Source: Pempheris klunzingeri
Taxonomy: Eukaryota > Chordata > Actinopteri > Acropomatiformes > Pempheridae
Length of the DNA stretch: 64,000 nucleotides
Direction: 5' to 3'
Assembly: GCF_042242105.1 (NCBI RefSeq)
Contig: NC_092032.1
Location: 7,545,415-7,609,414, forward strand
Below the pieces are notes generated by a model that did no database searches, was not told where the DNA came from, and was given only the letters and a program-made list of their open reading frames with translations. Every line of letters starts with the position of its first letter. Position 1 is the stretch's first letter. A program made the translations under genes and the position numbers. This document shows, in pieces, positions 1 through 12,000 of the stretch.

Positions 1-543
1 CCTCATTCATAGTTTATCGTGCAAAGTTTGAATATTGATGAATAAGTGGTTGCCTTGGAGATACCAAACACCATTGGCTGTTTTTTCATCAATAGTCCAA
101 CTTTGCGCTATGGACTGCAGCACAAGCTTTCCGGGTGATTTCGTTATCGTGTGTTGTATTGATGTCCGAGTGTTTTCTTTACCAATTTACTGCAAAGATT
201 AGAGAGGCTGCTCTCGTCTGTCTCTGCTCTCTCTGCGGCTCAGCCAGTTTGTCCTCTGCTGTGCAGACAATTGCCAGAACAGCCAAAAGAGTGTGATGGA
301 TTCCACACTGCTACGGATGTAGCAGGACATCCTGCTGTTTTTGGCATACTGCATTTAACATTCATGTATTTGGGTATACTAAACAGTGTGGAAGTATGGG
401 TATTGCATCCATACCTGTGCTTTACAACAAAACTCTTCCTTGTGACAAAGCTTAACCCCACTGTGGTCTGGACATGCGAAGGTGTGTGTCTGTCCCTGAA
501 AAGTGACGTTTGTGACTTGTGTGATCTGTCAGACATCTTTCAG
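1..543. other. psme1 intron sequence at the left edge
   Basis: This stretch precedes the first recognisable psme1 exon, whose acceptor CAG is at 541-543. Short open frames occur on both strands but none resembles the PA28 N-terminus, and no other feature stands out. Confidence 0.6.
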
Positions 544-3500
544 CTGTGATGACCTGGCTTCTTTGAAGGCTCCTCTGGACATTCCCATCCCAGACCCGGC
601 TAAAGAGGAGGCCAAACGCAAGAGGAAGGAGGAGGTAGGTCCCACACTCGGAAGGTTTGCTTCGTCTTATGAAAATGTGATACGAGGGAGCATGCTGGTT
701 TGAAGAGGCATTCAAAGGTATTTATATTTCTTTGTTTGAGTACAGTCACTGATTCTTGCCTGTAATTTATTGAGAGGCAATTGCCAAATTAAGAAAACGC
801 TCCAGAGGGTTTAAGAGGGTAAATGGAAATTAAGCAGCGGTGCCATATTTTATAAATGGAATAGACTCCACAGCGAGGAGTCTTTTAGTTAAGTATTTTG
901 TTTTCCCAACCATTGAATTTCTTGAGGAGCGCAGCATAAAGCCTCTCAACTGAAATCCTCCGCCAAGTGTTTATATTTAGCCTTAAATAAAATATCAAGA
1001 CACAACCCTGAAACTGAGTCCTTTGTTACCATGGCAACCAATCGCTGTGCAATTTCCAAGAGCTGCTTTACAAATTGGCAGTGAGTGGGCCTTTTATTTT
1101 AGGTGATCTTTCCCCTCACACGCTGCCACATTGCACACACCGATTTAGAGGAGGAAAGAGTGTAACACTGCCAGTGTCACTAGTTTTATGTGGGGGGGGG
1201 GGGTTGGTTGAAAGAATCATGCAGAAACTCTCGGAAACAAAGTGACGGCTGCTGGAGTGCATTCAGAGGCTGTGTGCAAGGAGCAGGAGCTGCTGGAACT
1301 AGGTTACATTTCTTATGCAAAGAAAAAAAAAAAATCCAACGTTTGACATCTTCATTTAGCCAGCCATGAAAAAAAAAGCATGTGGGTAAAGCTGTCTGAG
1401 AGATTAATAGGCACTGAAAACTCTTTGACCCTCTGCCTTCTGTTCTTGATGATGCAGAAGGAGGCGAAGGAGGAGAAGAAAGACAAGGACAGCGATAAAG
1501 AGGACGAAGATTCAGGTATATGAGAAGAAATGATGAAGACAAGTGCTAAAGCAACACACTGGCTGAATGTACTTTCTGGACAAGAACATGCTTGTTATGA
1601 GGTGGGAGCGGTAAATTGAAGAAAATATGAATGAGGGCTGATGTTACATCCCAGGAGTTTAATTTGACAAATCTCATTGCAAGAGCTAAACTACTGTAAT
1701 GGTTTTTCTCAAACACTGAATATTTATTAGAACCATTATAGCTACAAACCAGTCCCTCTAGGGCCTGTTATTGCCTCTCCACCTGTCCCCTAACTAATAA
1801 TACTGACATGGAGTCAAACTGTAGCTAATGAGAAAACAAAGCCAGTTCGGGCATGGTTTCCCAAATGATTCGCCAGGACTGAATAGTAGTAACTGGGGAG
1901 CATTTTTATGCGCATGTTCTAAATTAAAACCAAAATCCTCTCAGAAAGCAGCCAGACTCAACCAGAATTTTATGATTTTGTGATCAAGTGATGCAATATT
2001 TTGTGCACCAGGGCCTCCCTGCGGTCCAATCTGCAGCAACGAGCGGGTGGAGAGTCTCCTGCAGGAGGTCAAGCCTCAGATCCAGACCCTGAAAGAGAAG
2101 CTCAACACGGTCAGTCTCCTAGCTTCATTTTCTACCAAGAAAATCAGTCTAAATGTGGTCATTACTTTTGCTTATCTAGTGCACAACATGTATGTATGGA
2201 AGGAATATCCTTTTGAGTGCATATCACTTCATGTAACTCTTTTAAGTATGCCATGAGAGAATTTAGACCCGTTTTTAAATGAGGCTGTGTTAGAGTTTTA
2301 ATAACACTGACTGTGAACACTATGACAAGCTCATATGTTCCACTAGAGATTAGTAAATGCAGATTTTCCTGGCAGGTGTCAATGTGGGTGCAGCTCCAAA
2401 TCCCTAAAATTGAAGATGGTAACAACTTTGGAGTGGCTGTGCAGGTTGGTAACGGCTGATAATTATGATGTCTGCCTTGTGTGTTTTGAAATGTATCCAG
2501 TTAGAGTTACTGTCATTATTCTTGTGCAACAGGAGAAAGTGTTTGAGCTGCTGACCAACACACGCACCAAGATCGAGGCATTCCAAACTCAGCTTTCAAA
2601 GTAAGAGCCCACACGCCAGCAGCTAGTCTGTGGTTGTGTTTTTCTTTTTTTAACTTTATTTGAATGATAAACAAGCGATGCAGTCACACTCAATAAGATG
2701 CATCATCTCTTTCATTAGTGCTGATGCAGTTGCTCATGTCGCTGTCTAGCCTCATCCACTCAGGGAGAAAACAGAACAAAGTAGTCATACTAACTGACAC
2801 CTGCATGAAGGGATCCTTTGAGAAATTTACAATTTTGACCTTTATTTCGAGCTTCCTTCTGGAAAATCTGTGTATTAAGTTAATTCATTTGCACAGTGTT
2901 AGTGTGAAATACAGAGCCCTTTCACTTTAAAGGGAAACTATGTAACTTTTGAGAAAATTGATTCCCCTCACAAATTAAAAGTGGAATTCTTGAGCAATGA
3001 AACGCACTGTTGCTCAATTCAACACACTCTGGAGTTGTTGGTGTTAAAGGCATTCGTGCTCTGGCATGACCAGTAATTTCTGGTGGTTAATATGATCTAA
3101 TGACCGCAAAGTTAATGTAAATATTGCAGTGTAAAGGCTTTTACACACCAACAACGATTTATATTAAAATAGCTTAGCATTAAACACTATCTCATAACTG
3201 CCACTTGTAGCCACAGTGGCTGCTGTTCAGCAAAAGTTACAGTCTGACTTTAATCAAGTCTGCAACAGAAGTTTAGCGAGAATCATTTAGTTTGCTCAGG
3301 ATGATTTCAAACATGGTTAGGTTGTAATGTATCCTGTTGACAACTGTTATAAATTAACGACAAGCAACTTCTCCTTTGCTTTGTTAGATATTACAGCGAG
3401 AGAGGTGATGCTGTGGCCAAAGCCGCCAAACAATCCCATGTGGTCGGTATACATTATGATACACGCTTTTGTGTTTCTGTGTTTTAATGCTCACACGCTC

Positions 3501-4454
3501 GCCCATATTGACGTTCACTGTGTGCCACCTGCAGACTGCATGCTCTTTTTGTGTGTCAAATAAACGCCATTATGCCGATGCTCGTCTCTGTGCAGTGGGT
3601 ACATACTGGACGTGCCATTTCCTGTATATTTTTGCATATGAGCTCTGTTGTGTGCTCTCTGCTGCAGGGGGACTACCGACAGCTGGTTCATGAGCTGGAC
3701 CAGTACCAGTACTGCGAGCTCCGCCTTGTGGTCCTGGACATCCGCAACACATATGTAAGACCCCTACCTCCTGTTGTTTACTCTGAGGCTGCTGTGTAAA
3801 AACCCTGTCCCTCATATGTCTATTTGTGTAGAAAAAAGAAAGAAAAAATATCAAAATCGAATACATAACTGATGACCATCATAATCACTGCGCTAAAGAA
3901 TGTCTAAATGCCATCTGAACATTGTAAATCAACATGTATCAAACTTAATATACCATCTGCTGTAATCATGCACTGTATTTTAAATAAAACTATCCACACA
4001 TCTATAACATATTCCAGTCGTGTCCCAGCAGCAGGGACGGTGGCTAAATGGAATCCATTCCTTCTTAATAGGAGGGTAATTAAACTAATTGCTGTGCATG
4101 TGTTAAATTGATTGGTGTTCCATCTCCCATCCATTAGTCACTGTTTGTCCCCCTCCGCTGGCTATTGTTCTCCTGTGTTTGATGCTGGTAATGAACACGG
4201 TGATACAGGTGATGAAAGGAGCCGCTCGACACGGTTACGGCTCTGGATCTGGGTGTCGCTCTCTTTTATTACCGCTTCTAACCTTCCTGTTTCTCTCTTT
4301 CTCTCTCACACGCTTGCCCGTCTTTCTCGCGCCGCACTTCCACTGATGCCTCTCCCCGTGTTCGTCTCTCCAGGCCGTGCTGTTTGACATCATTAACAAG
4401 AACTACGACAAGATTAAGAAGCCCAGAGGAGACGGCAAAGCTCTCATCTACTGA
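544..4454 (+). CDS. psme1: Proteasome activator complex subunit 1 (PA28-alpha/REG-alpha), 3' portion
   Basis: Subunit of the 11S (PA28) ring that caps the 20S proteasome and opens its gate without ATP, acting in the cytosol and in MHC class I peptide supply. Eight exons fit with continuous phase: 544-634, 1458-1515, 2012-2109, 2376-2444, 2533-2600, 3388-3442, 3668-3754 and 4374-4454. They give about 180 residues. Visible landmarks are LKAPLDIPIPDP, a Lys/Glu-rich KEKE insert spanning the first two exons (typical of the alpha rather than the beta subunit), the activation-loop region IPKIEDGNNFGVAVQ, YYSERGDAVAKAAKQ, and the C-terminal ALIY that would dock into a 20S alpha-ring pocket. The first exon begins with a split codon, and I found no N-terminal helix exon in bases 1-543, so the start lies left of the window. 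It converges on fitm1l, with 346 bp between the stop codons. The alpha assignment rests on the KEKE insert and overall similarity. Confidence 0.95.
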
Positions 4455-4587
4455 GAGCAGCTCCTGCATGCTCTGACCAGATACAAGTAGTGTAGAATGA
4501 CACTCTCATTAAGTAACAGTAATACACCTGCTCTGACAAAAATGTCTCCCTTTTCTTATTGTGTATTCATTTCGGTTCAGATTACAA

Positions 4588-4593
4588 AATAAA
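4588..4593 (+). promoter_or_regulatory. psme1 polyadenylation signal AATAAA
   Basis: A canonical AATAAA lies 134 bp after the psme1 stop, followed by a GT/T-rich stretch (TCTGTGTG, then a T run). This gives a short 3' UTR that ends before the convergent fitm1l stop codon at 4801. Confidence 0.75.
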
Positions 4594-4800
4594 GCAACAG
4601 GATTCTGATAACTCTGTGTGCACTTCTTTTTTTTTTCCCCAAAGGGAACTTAAATCTGGTTATATTGACCAACAGTGAAAATAACCTGCATATTTATGTT
4701 CTGTCAGGGTAATGTAGTGTTGTTACGGATGTTTACAGGTGATAAACTAAACCAAGGCCACAACCACATCCCCAAAACATCATCTGCAAAGAGTTTCCCG

Positions 4801-6502
4801 CTACTGAGGCTGTTTGTTGATGTCTGCGGTGGCACAAAGTCCCTCCCCTGGAAGACCAGGACAGCCCCAGCTCGGTTTGAGTCTGTACCATCCCTGATAG
4901 AGTCCTCTCCATCCCAGGTAGCCCAGCGCGCCTCCCAGCTGCTGGGAGGGGAACTTGGGGAAGTGTGCGAGCAAACACAGCAGCAGGAACATCCAAACGG
5001 AGAGTAGAACTACACACAGAAGGAAGATGAACCTTAGAGGGCCACCGGGCGATCCCTGCTGAGGCTTTGCTTGAGCCAGGTGGGGGCCAAAGACAGACAT
5101 TTCCTCAACAAGCAGCAGGCAACACAAGCAGAGGATGAGGACGTCCTGGGATACTTCGTAACCCCTCCACATCATGTTGGCTTTGAGGCAGGAGGCCTTG
5201 GTCTGATCTTCATGCAGGAGCAGCAGGGGCTGTGCTAAGGAGGCGGGGCCTTGGATGTCCTCGGCAGGGGCCATAGGTTCATAACAGGCCCCCGCTGCGT
5301 CCTCCAGCAGGCTCAGGAGACGCTGACAGGCCAACCACAGCAGCCCCGCGACCCCTAACCGAGAGAGGTGGCGGAGGGACACGGAGGGTGAGTGGCGGGC
5401 TGAGACGGAGAGGAGGAGGATGAAGGAACCCGTGAAGATGCAGGTCCAGCCCCAAGTGGACCTGAGGAACTTCCTGTGGGAGGAAAAAAGATTGTGTCCA
5501 TGGGTATAACTGCTGCCATATTTTTTTGAATCCATTCAAATTTGATGCACGGCCAAATGATGGATTGCTTCGCTAATTGGCTTCACACCATGAGTCATAT
5601 AAGATCAATCTAAAAAAGACTGAGCAAAGTCTCATACAGTTCATGTTTAAATCGGTATCATCTTACTCCTACGCTTTAAAACGGGCAGTTTGATAAGTAT
5701 ACATTAATATAGATAACACAAAATATTAATTAATTATTAAAAATAACTTTTGAAGGACTTATTGTCAGGGGAGCTTTAATGAGACACTAGAATGCCCACA
5801 TAAAAATGTTGGGGGGTTTCCAGGGGAACATAGCAGGAAGGTAACACAGCTACCTTTAGCCATCACAAGCTCCTGGTCATACCAGACCAAAAAATTCCTG
5901 AGCGTCCTGAATTAAGCACGGCTGCATTTTATTTCTCATCACGTCAAGTGTCCATCTGTCAGACAAAGAATGTGTTACATCTTATTTTAAAAGTTATGTA
6001 ATATCACTTCAGTATGGATAGATCTAAATCTAAATGATCTAAATAATGTGTCAGGCTGGTTTTGGGCTCATAATGACACCCATTCAGGACAGGTTTAAAA
6101 GGAGCACATATGTCCAGCTGAAAATCTCACAGTAACTTTATTCATTTCCAGCAACAGCAGCTATAAAGGAGATTATAGACAACCATGAAGTGTGATATTT
6201 TTGCAGAGCTCTCACCTGTACAGGTAGTGGTTGCTGTTGCTGAAGATGCTGTACTTTGACACCCAGAGACTCAGGGCAGGACCAAACAGAACGAAAGCAG
6301 ACAGCATGAGGTGGAAATGTCCTCTCACCAGGCTGCTTCCCATAATTCTGGCCAGCAGGTTTGTCACAAACACTAAAGCAGCGTTCAGGACTCTGAGGAT
6401 GAATCTCCCCGGCAGTATCAGCTCCGCAGCCATCTTGTGTAACTTCTCCAAGCTGATCTCTGCTGTGAAGCCATTTGAGGAGTTTTCAGTCTCCAGCTCC
6501 AT
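4801..6502 (-). CDS. fitm1l: Fat storage-inducing transmembrane protein 1-like (FIT1), apparently lacking both putative catalytic histidines
   Basis: Member of the FIT family of ER multipass membrane proteins that support lipid-droplet formation; mammalian FIT1 is mainly a muscle protein. There are two exons, 6216-6502 and 4801-5473, joined at TACAG|GAAG, giving 319 residues (human about 292). Several hydrophobic segments are visible. Family landmarks are FVLFGPALSLWVS, RSTWGWTCIFTGSFILLLS, ARHLSRLGVAG-like, MWRGYEVS and LCCLLLVEEMSVF. Where FIT proteins carry SGH/SSH the sequence reads SQD, and where they carry YFH near the last membrane segment it reads HFP. The first ATG at 6500-6502 was chosen. 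A second in-frame ATG at residue 24 sits in a YY1-like context and is a possible start. The order dcaf11-fitm1-psme1 matches the human neighbourhood. The name fitm1l rather than fitm1 is tentative. Confidence 0.9.
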
Positions 6503-9098
6503 GTTTAGCCACCGTCTTTGTCCTCTTGATGTCTTTGGTAGTTTCAGATGTAATTTTGAGTAGCTTCACCTCTTCTTTTCTCTTTGTGTCCAGTTAGTGT
6601 TAGTGTCTCTGTGGGGGGAGTCCGCCTCACTTTCTTTTGTCTTTGAAAGGCACACCAGTTCTGCTCTGGCAGCCTCTCTACTCTATCACTGTCAGGCCTG
6701 CAGGAGAGCACATGGTTTATAAAAATACAAGCCCTCTGTCCCCTTTCCCCTCCAAAACCCTCCCCCTCCACAGCACAGACTCAGAGTGTGGACATGGTAA
6801 TTGCTGCTGCTGTAACTGACCCCATTATTCTCAAAACAATCATCCAAAGCGCTGGGAGTTTGATCCCATTAGATGTTAGCTGCCTGTGTGGCTTGAAAAT
6901 AAACCCCAAATTGTGCACGGCGGCTTAAAACAACTGCTTTGCCATCAGACTTAGTGGTGCGATGCAACGCTGTTCAGTTACATTTGCATTTAGCACCAAA
7001 AATCCCGTCTATTCCTGCAAAAAGAATCATTCTGACATGAAATGGATCGTTTGGCTCCTTCTTTGGGTCTCCTTTCGTCTCTCCATTCTTAGAATCAGCT
7101 GCCGGAGCCAAAACTAATTTAAGTTATAAACTGTTGCCAGCCTGCATTTGGCGCCACGAACAGCTGCGTTTCTCACAGCACTTTCAGTCTTTTTTTATTT
7201 CCCGGCCCACTCCTCAGGCCAGAGTCTCTTAAACCTTTTCAGCTCGCAGAGCCAAATTGAGTAAATTTAGTCTTTCCATGGGATTTATGCTCAATGAAAC
7301 AGACTAGATGTGTTTTCACAAGCCAGGACATCCAGTCCCACTGCAAACATAGACTTCAACAGAAATACCGCTGGAGTCCATGTGCTGTTACAGTGTAAGG
7401 ATATTCTGGGTGCTGAAAAACCTAATCACATGTAAGTATAGTAGCTTTGACATTAGCTCCTTTCTTCCATTTGCCTTTTCAGTTATTCAAATGCCAAATC
7501 TCAAATGCCTTTTTAGTTTAAACCCACATAACATCTGGATTCAGATCACTTTTCCTTAAATGTGACTTCCTCCTAATAAAGGCAGCGATGCTTACCAACA
7601 CTGTGCTGTACACTAGTGTTAATGAAACCAGACATGCCAAAGAATCTCGGTCTAATTTTAGACGCTTACTGCATTGCTGTCATTACAATGACATTCAGGC
7701 GACTTTGCTGGTGTTCCTGTAGCAGCTAATTGTCAGTTGACTGTTTCGTTGTATTTAGCCAAATGAAATTCTCAGGGAAAAGAAACTAAACGAGAAGTTT
7801 GAAAATATTCCCCACTGAGTTTCATGGTAACGGCTTTTTAGATAAGTGCATATGGACACTTCTCTCCATTTAGTTCCCCGTTACCAGGATATGAAAATGC
7901 CCCACTTTTGCACGTTTTAAGAGCAAATGTAAAAAAAACTAATAAAGTGGTTTCTCATCAATACCAAGACTTGACATCAACAGATCAGTAAAAAGCTTCA
8001 GTTCGTCTACATGTAAAGAGAGGTTTTATTGTTCCTGTAAAACAATGGTCAGAGTGAAATATGGGCTTTGATATAAACACCTGAAAGTTGCATATACAGA
8101 TCAGTGTGTAGGTTTTCCCTCCATGCACACATCCCCACTCCCTTCTCCAAGTCCTGACCTGAACATACAGGCACACACATTCAAGTCTTTTAAACAGATC
8201 ACGGGTTTATATTGGCCGACACGATAGCTCTTATTTTTTTAATTGACTCAGGGCTTGTGTTTACAGAGTTGAGTGCTGATCCAGGATCAATAGTAAGCCC
8301 TCAGACTGTGGTTGTGACTAAGTACAGGGGTCGCCTTTAGACTTGGGGCAGTCTAAAGAAGATTTAACATAAAATTATCAGCGGTATGTTTGGGCGTGTG
8401 GTTCCTCTATTTCTGACCAAGTGGTGGACCAATAGGAAACTTCCGTGATAGCCAGGTTTTGGAGACTTTGGGTTATTGGCAAATAATATACTGGATTATT
8501 ACAATATATTGGGTTTTTAAATGAGGACACTGCTCTTGATATTCCAGCACACTAACAACTATCTAAATACACTCCCTGAACACACATACCATTAAAATAC
8601 TATACATTTATACAGAATCATCACCCTCAGTTTCTCCCTGCAATATCCAACATTGATCTTTGTGAGACTAACTTACCATTAAATTTCGATAGCTCATTAA
8701 GTAAGTGCGGTGCTGAGCGTTTTGAGCGTCAGCACATGTGCGTCAAGTGTTTCAGGGCCAAATTCAAAACATTTGGCCTATTGACTTTGCGCAAGACAGT
8801 GAGGCAAAAACAAAAGAAAAACAGAAGTAGGCCATCCCACTGTGCCCTAATCTGCATTTGACAACGTAAGGCTATGACGCCTTCCAATTGAACACTTCAC
8901 AATCACGCTATAATTGTAATTATTAATATCCAGCATTGAATTTAAAAGATATTTAAGTCTCTCCCGGTCCACATGAGCTTATAGTCTTCCTCGGTTAGGG
9001 CCAGCTTTGCCCCATCTGCAGCGATGTCACTTCCTTCGACATCGTTTTCTTTTGTCTCTCTTCTTCTCTCGCTGCCTCAGAGGCCTTTTCACATGTCG
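6503..9098. other. Intergenic stretch between fitm1l and dcaf11 (fitm1l upstream region and dcaf11 3' UTR)
   Basis: About 2.6 kb upstream of fitm1l and downstream of the dcaf11 stop. The part nearest 9098 must include the dcaf11 3' UTR, but I could not place its poly(A) signal securely. The open frames here (for example at 6544-6819 and 7985-8176) show no protein-like pattern or plausible splice partners. I see no repeat with clear ends. Confidence 0.5.
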
Positions 9099-12000
9099 TC
9101 AGACTCTCTCCCTCTCTCGCTCCTCCTCTAGAGGGTGAGTCTGTCTGTGCTCCCACATCTGCACCGCTCCGTCCCACTGTGGAGAAACACAGGAGGCTGA
9201 GGATGACGACAGGGATCTGAGCTGAAGTGCTGTTCTTTTTGAAGTTAGCGCCGGCTTCTAGCCTCCCACTGTGGCTCTGATTTGAAGTTCTCAATTTTGT
9301 CTGTGACTTTTCTAAACCTGAACTGTCCAATGTACTTAGAAAAGTTCTGGCTTCAAAGTTGAAATCTTTAACTTAACTTATCTTACTTAAAAATAAGTAG
9401 AGAGTTCACATTAAAACTCCCTCACCAGTCTTTGCATCACTATTCAGTCACTTTGCTCTTGCTAGAACCTCACTAACTTTCTGAATTAACTTTTCAAATT
9501 GTGCACTGGCTGACTCGAGTAAAACTTTTACATAATTGTTTCCATCAGATGTAAGAAGACTGTTTTAAAGCCAGCAAAGGGCTGGCTACCCATGAAGTTT
9601 CCGTCTTTATACATGAGTTTTTCTGGCACATCTTTTAGTTTGCATGAGCCATGTAACCACATCAATAGTGTGAGAATTACTCAAAGACAATGATATCACA
9701 GGAGCATCTTCAGCTTTGAGTCGATAGTCGGCTTTTCTCTATAGCTGAGAGAGAAACTGCTAAAAAAGTACAATGTAATACAATTAAATTAGACACAAAA
9801 CATAAAATACACTCATATTTCCTAATAGTCCATTTGATTCTCTGATTCTTGCAGAGCAAACATCCAATTCTCTGACTTCTCTTCATTCCATGGTTTTCCA
9901 TTACTGGAGGAAACAATGGCTGCTTTGATTCATCCTCAATACTAAACCTTCTACAGTTTTTGAAGCATCATCTGAAGTGCTTTCTTTCCATTTAACTTAA
10001 CCAGGCTTATGATCACAAACTTATTGCATCCAAAGAGTTTGAATTAACAGCACTCACAGAGCTGCTGACGATGTTGTCCTCGTACGGGTGCCAACTGACG
10101 TCCCTCACACACGCTTCGTGGTCCGACAGTCTGGCGACGACGGCGCCCGTCAGGACGTCATAAACTGAACGGAGACACATAGAGCAGGTTTAGCTTCTTG
10201 TAGGCATGTCTTGTATATCATGTCACTTTAATCCCATCAGACTGCACTGGTTCTCCATCCAAAAACGACAATACGAAGTGTTACACTGAATTCATTGGGT
10301 GGAAGACACAAAAGACTACACGCTGCAGGTGATACTCACTGATGATTTTGCCGGTGGAGCAGCCGGAATAGATGAACCTCTGCCCAGTGCTGAACTCTGG
10401 AGAGAAGCGGCAGCGGATGAGGGTATGCAGAACGCCGTGACCGCGGTAGGTCATCACTGAGGTGTCGCCCGTCAGCTTGTGTCTCTTCAGGGCTGAAGGG
10501 CACAACAAACCACAAAGGTAAATACAAACAGTATTTAGATATCAAGACCTTTAAGAAAGTCATAATTTGCATGAGTTTGGTTTAATCTGCAGAGACACAG
10601 AGTTAATTTACATCCTAAACATCCTTACTCAGGCTAAAAAAAAAGTGGCTTCTCCTGCCTTTCTCCCCCCTGCTCCTTCTCATTATCTGAGCTCCTATCC
10701 TTCACCTCTCCTCTGCTCCTTCCCTCCTCTTTGACTTGTAATGGTAATCACTCATCTGCATCTCTCCAGTACTGCCACATCCCCTTACCCTCAGCACACA
10801 CGCACACCCACATTTCACCTTTCTGTCATTGACCCTTTCCACCTCTTTTGTGACATCATTTCATCTTCCTCTCCTCCTTTCTTCTCTTATGTGACCTGTC
10901 CTCCTCTTCCTTCCTGACTCGTTCACTACCAGTAGCTCCCTCTCCTCCTCCTCCTCCTCTCACCTCTCTGGGGAACCTGCTGCCAGCGGTAATCCCAGTT
11001 TTGTTGGGTGACAGCCAGGCGGGAAGCGGCCAACCCCTCTTTGGGAGAGAACTTCCTGACATCCCACAGCTTGATGGACTGATCCTTCGAGTTGCTGATC
11101 AGATAGCGTGCGTCACCCTGGAACAGTCATAACAACGGTGACCACATTTTAAAAAGAAAGCAAACCTCAGGATTAGACCAGTACATTGGCGTAAAGATAC
11201 GGTATACGGGGCTAATACTGGCATCTCATTAATCAACTTCTAACCCATCATCAGTCAAATCCAACTACCCACGAGGGCTTGGGAACTTTTCATCAACAGA
11301 TTGATAAAATACCAGCAGCATTCCTCTACTCGCCCCCCCACCTTGCTGTGGATGAAGGTGATGCCGTCTCGGTGGCCGGCCAGCTGTCCGACAGGCTGCG
11401 GTCTGTCCTCCCGCAGCGTACGTCTGTCCCACACCTTGCACAGCGCGTCGTCGCTGCCAGAGAAGAGCAGCTGGGACGAGCTGTCGGCAAACGCCACCGC
11501 ATTCACGTCATCCTCGTGGGCATCAATCTGATGAGCAGAGACGTACAAGAAAGAGAGTCCGCATTTCTGTGAGCATGTGTGTAAGACTGTGGGTTTCCTT
11601 TGTGAGAGACAGTGTGTAATATACACACAGCGCCTTTGTCTCTGTGCTTGTGCATATCTGTGTGTGCATAAACGTTGTCCAGAATATTTCCTGTTTTATT
11701 TCATGGCAGACACATTTTTCTGCAAGACTGAAGTAAATCATAATTGTGCAGTTACATGATCAGTGTGGTTCTCGGCGGCAGGGGAGTGCTACAAATACGC
11801 TTTGGATGTATGGCAACACAGGCTGCATGCAAATTGCAAAGGAATGAGGGTAGAAAAGAACAAAAAGACAGAGATACAGAATAATGAAGGGAAACTGTGT
11901 AACATCATGTGGAGGCTGGTGTTCGACATCTTGTTTTCAAAATTGATAGTTATGTTATTTACCATTTTCTTTGTAGAAATTTAGTCACATATTTAAACTT

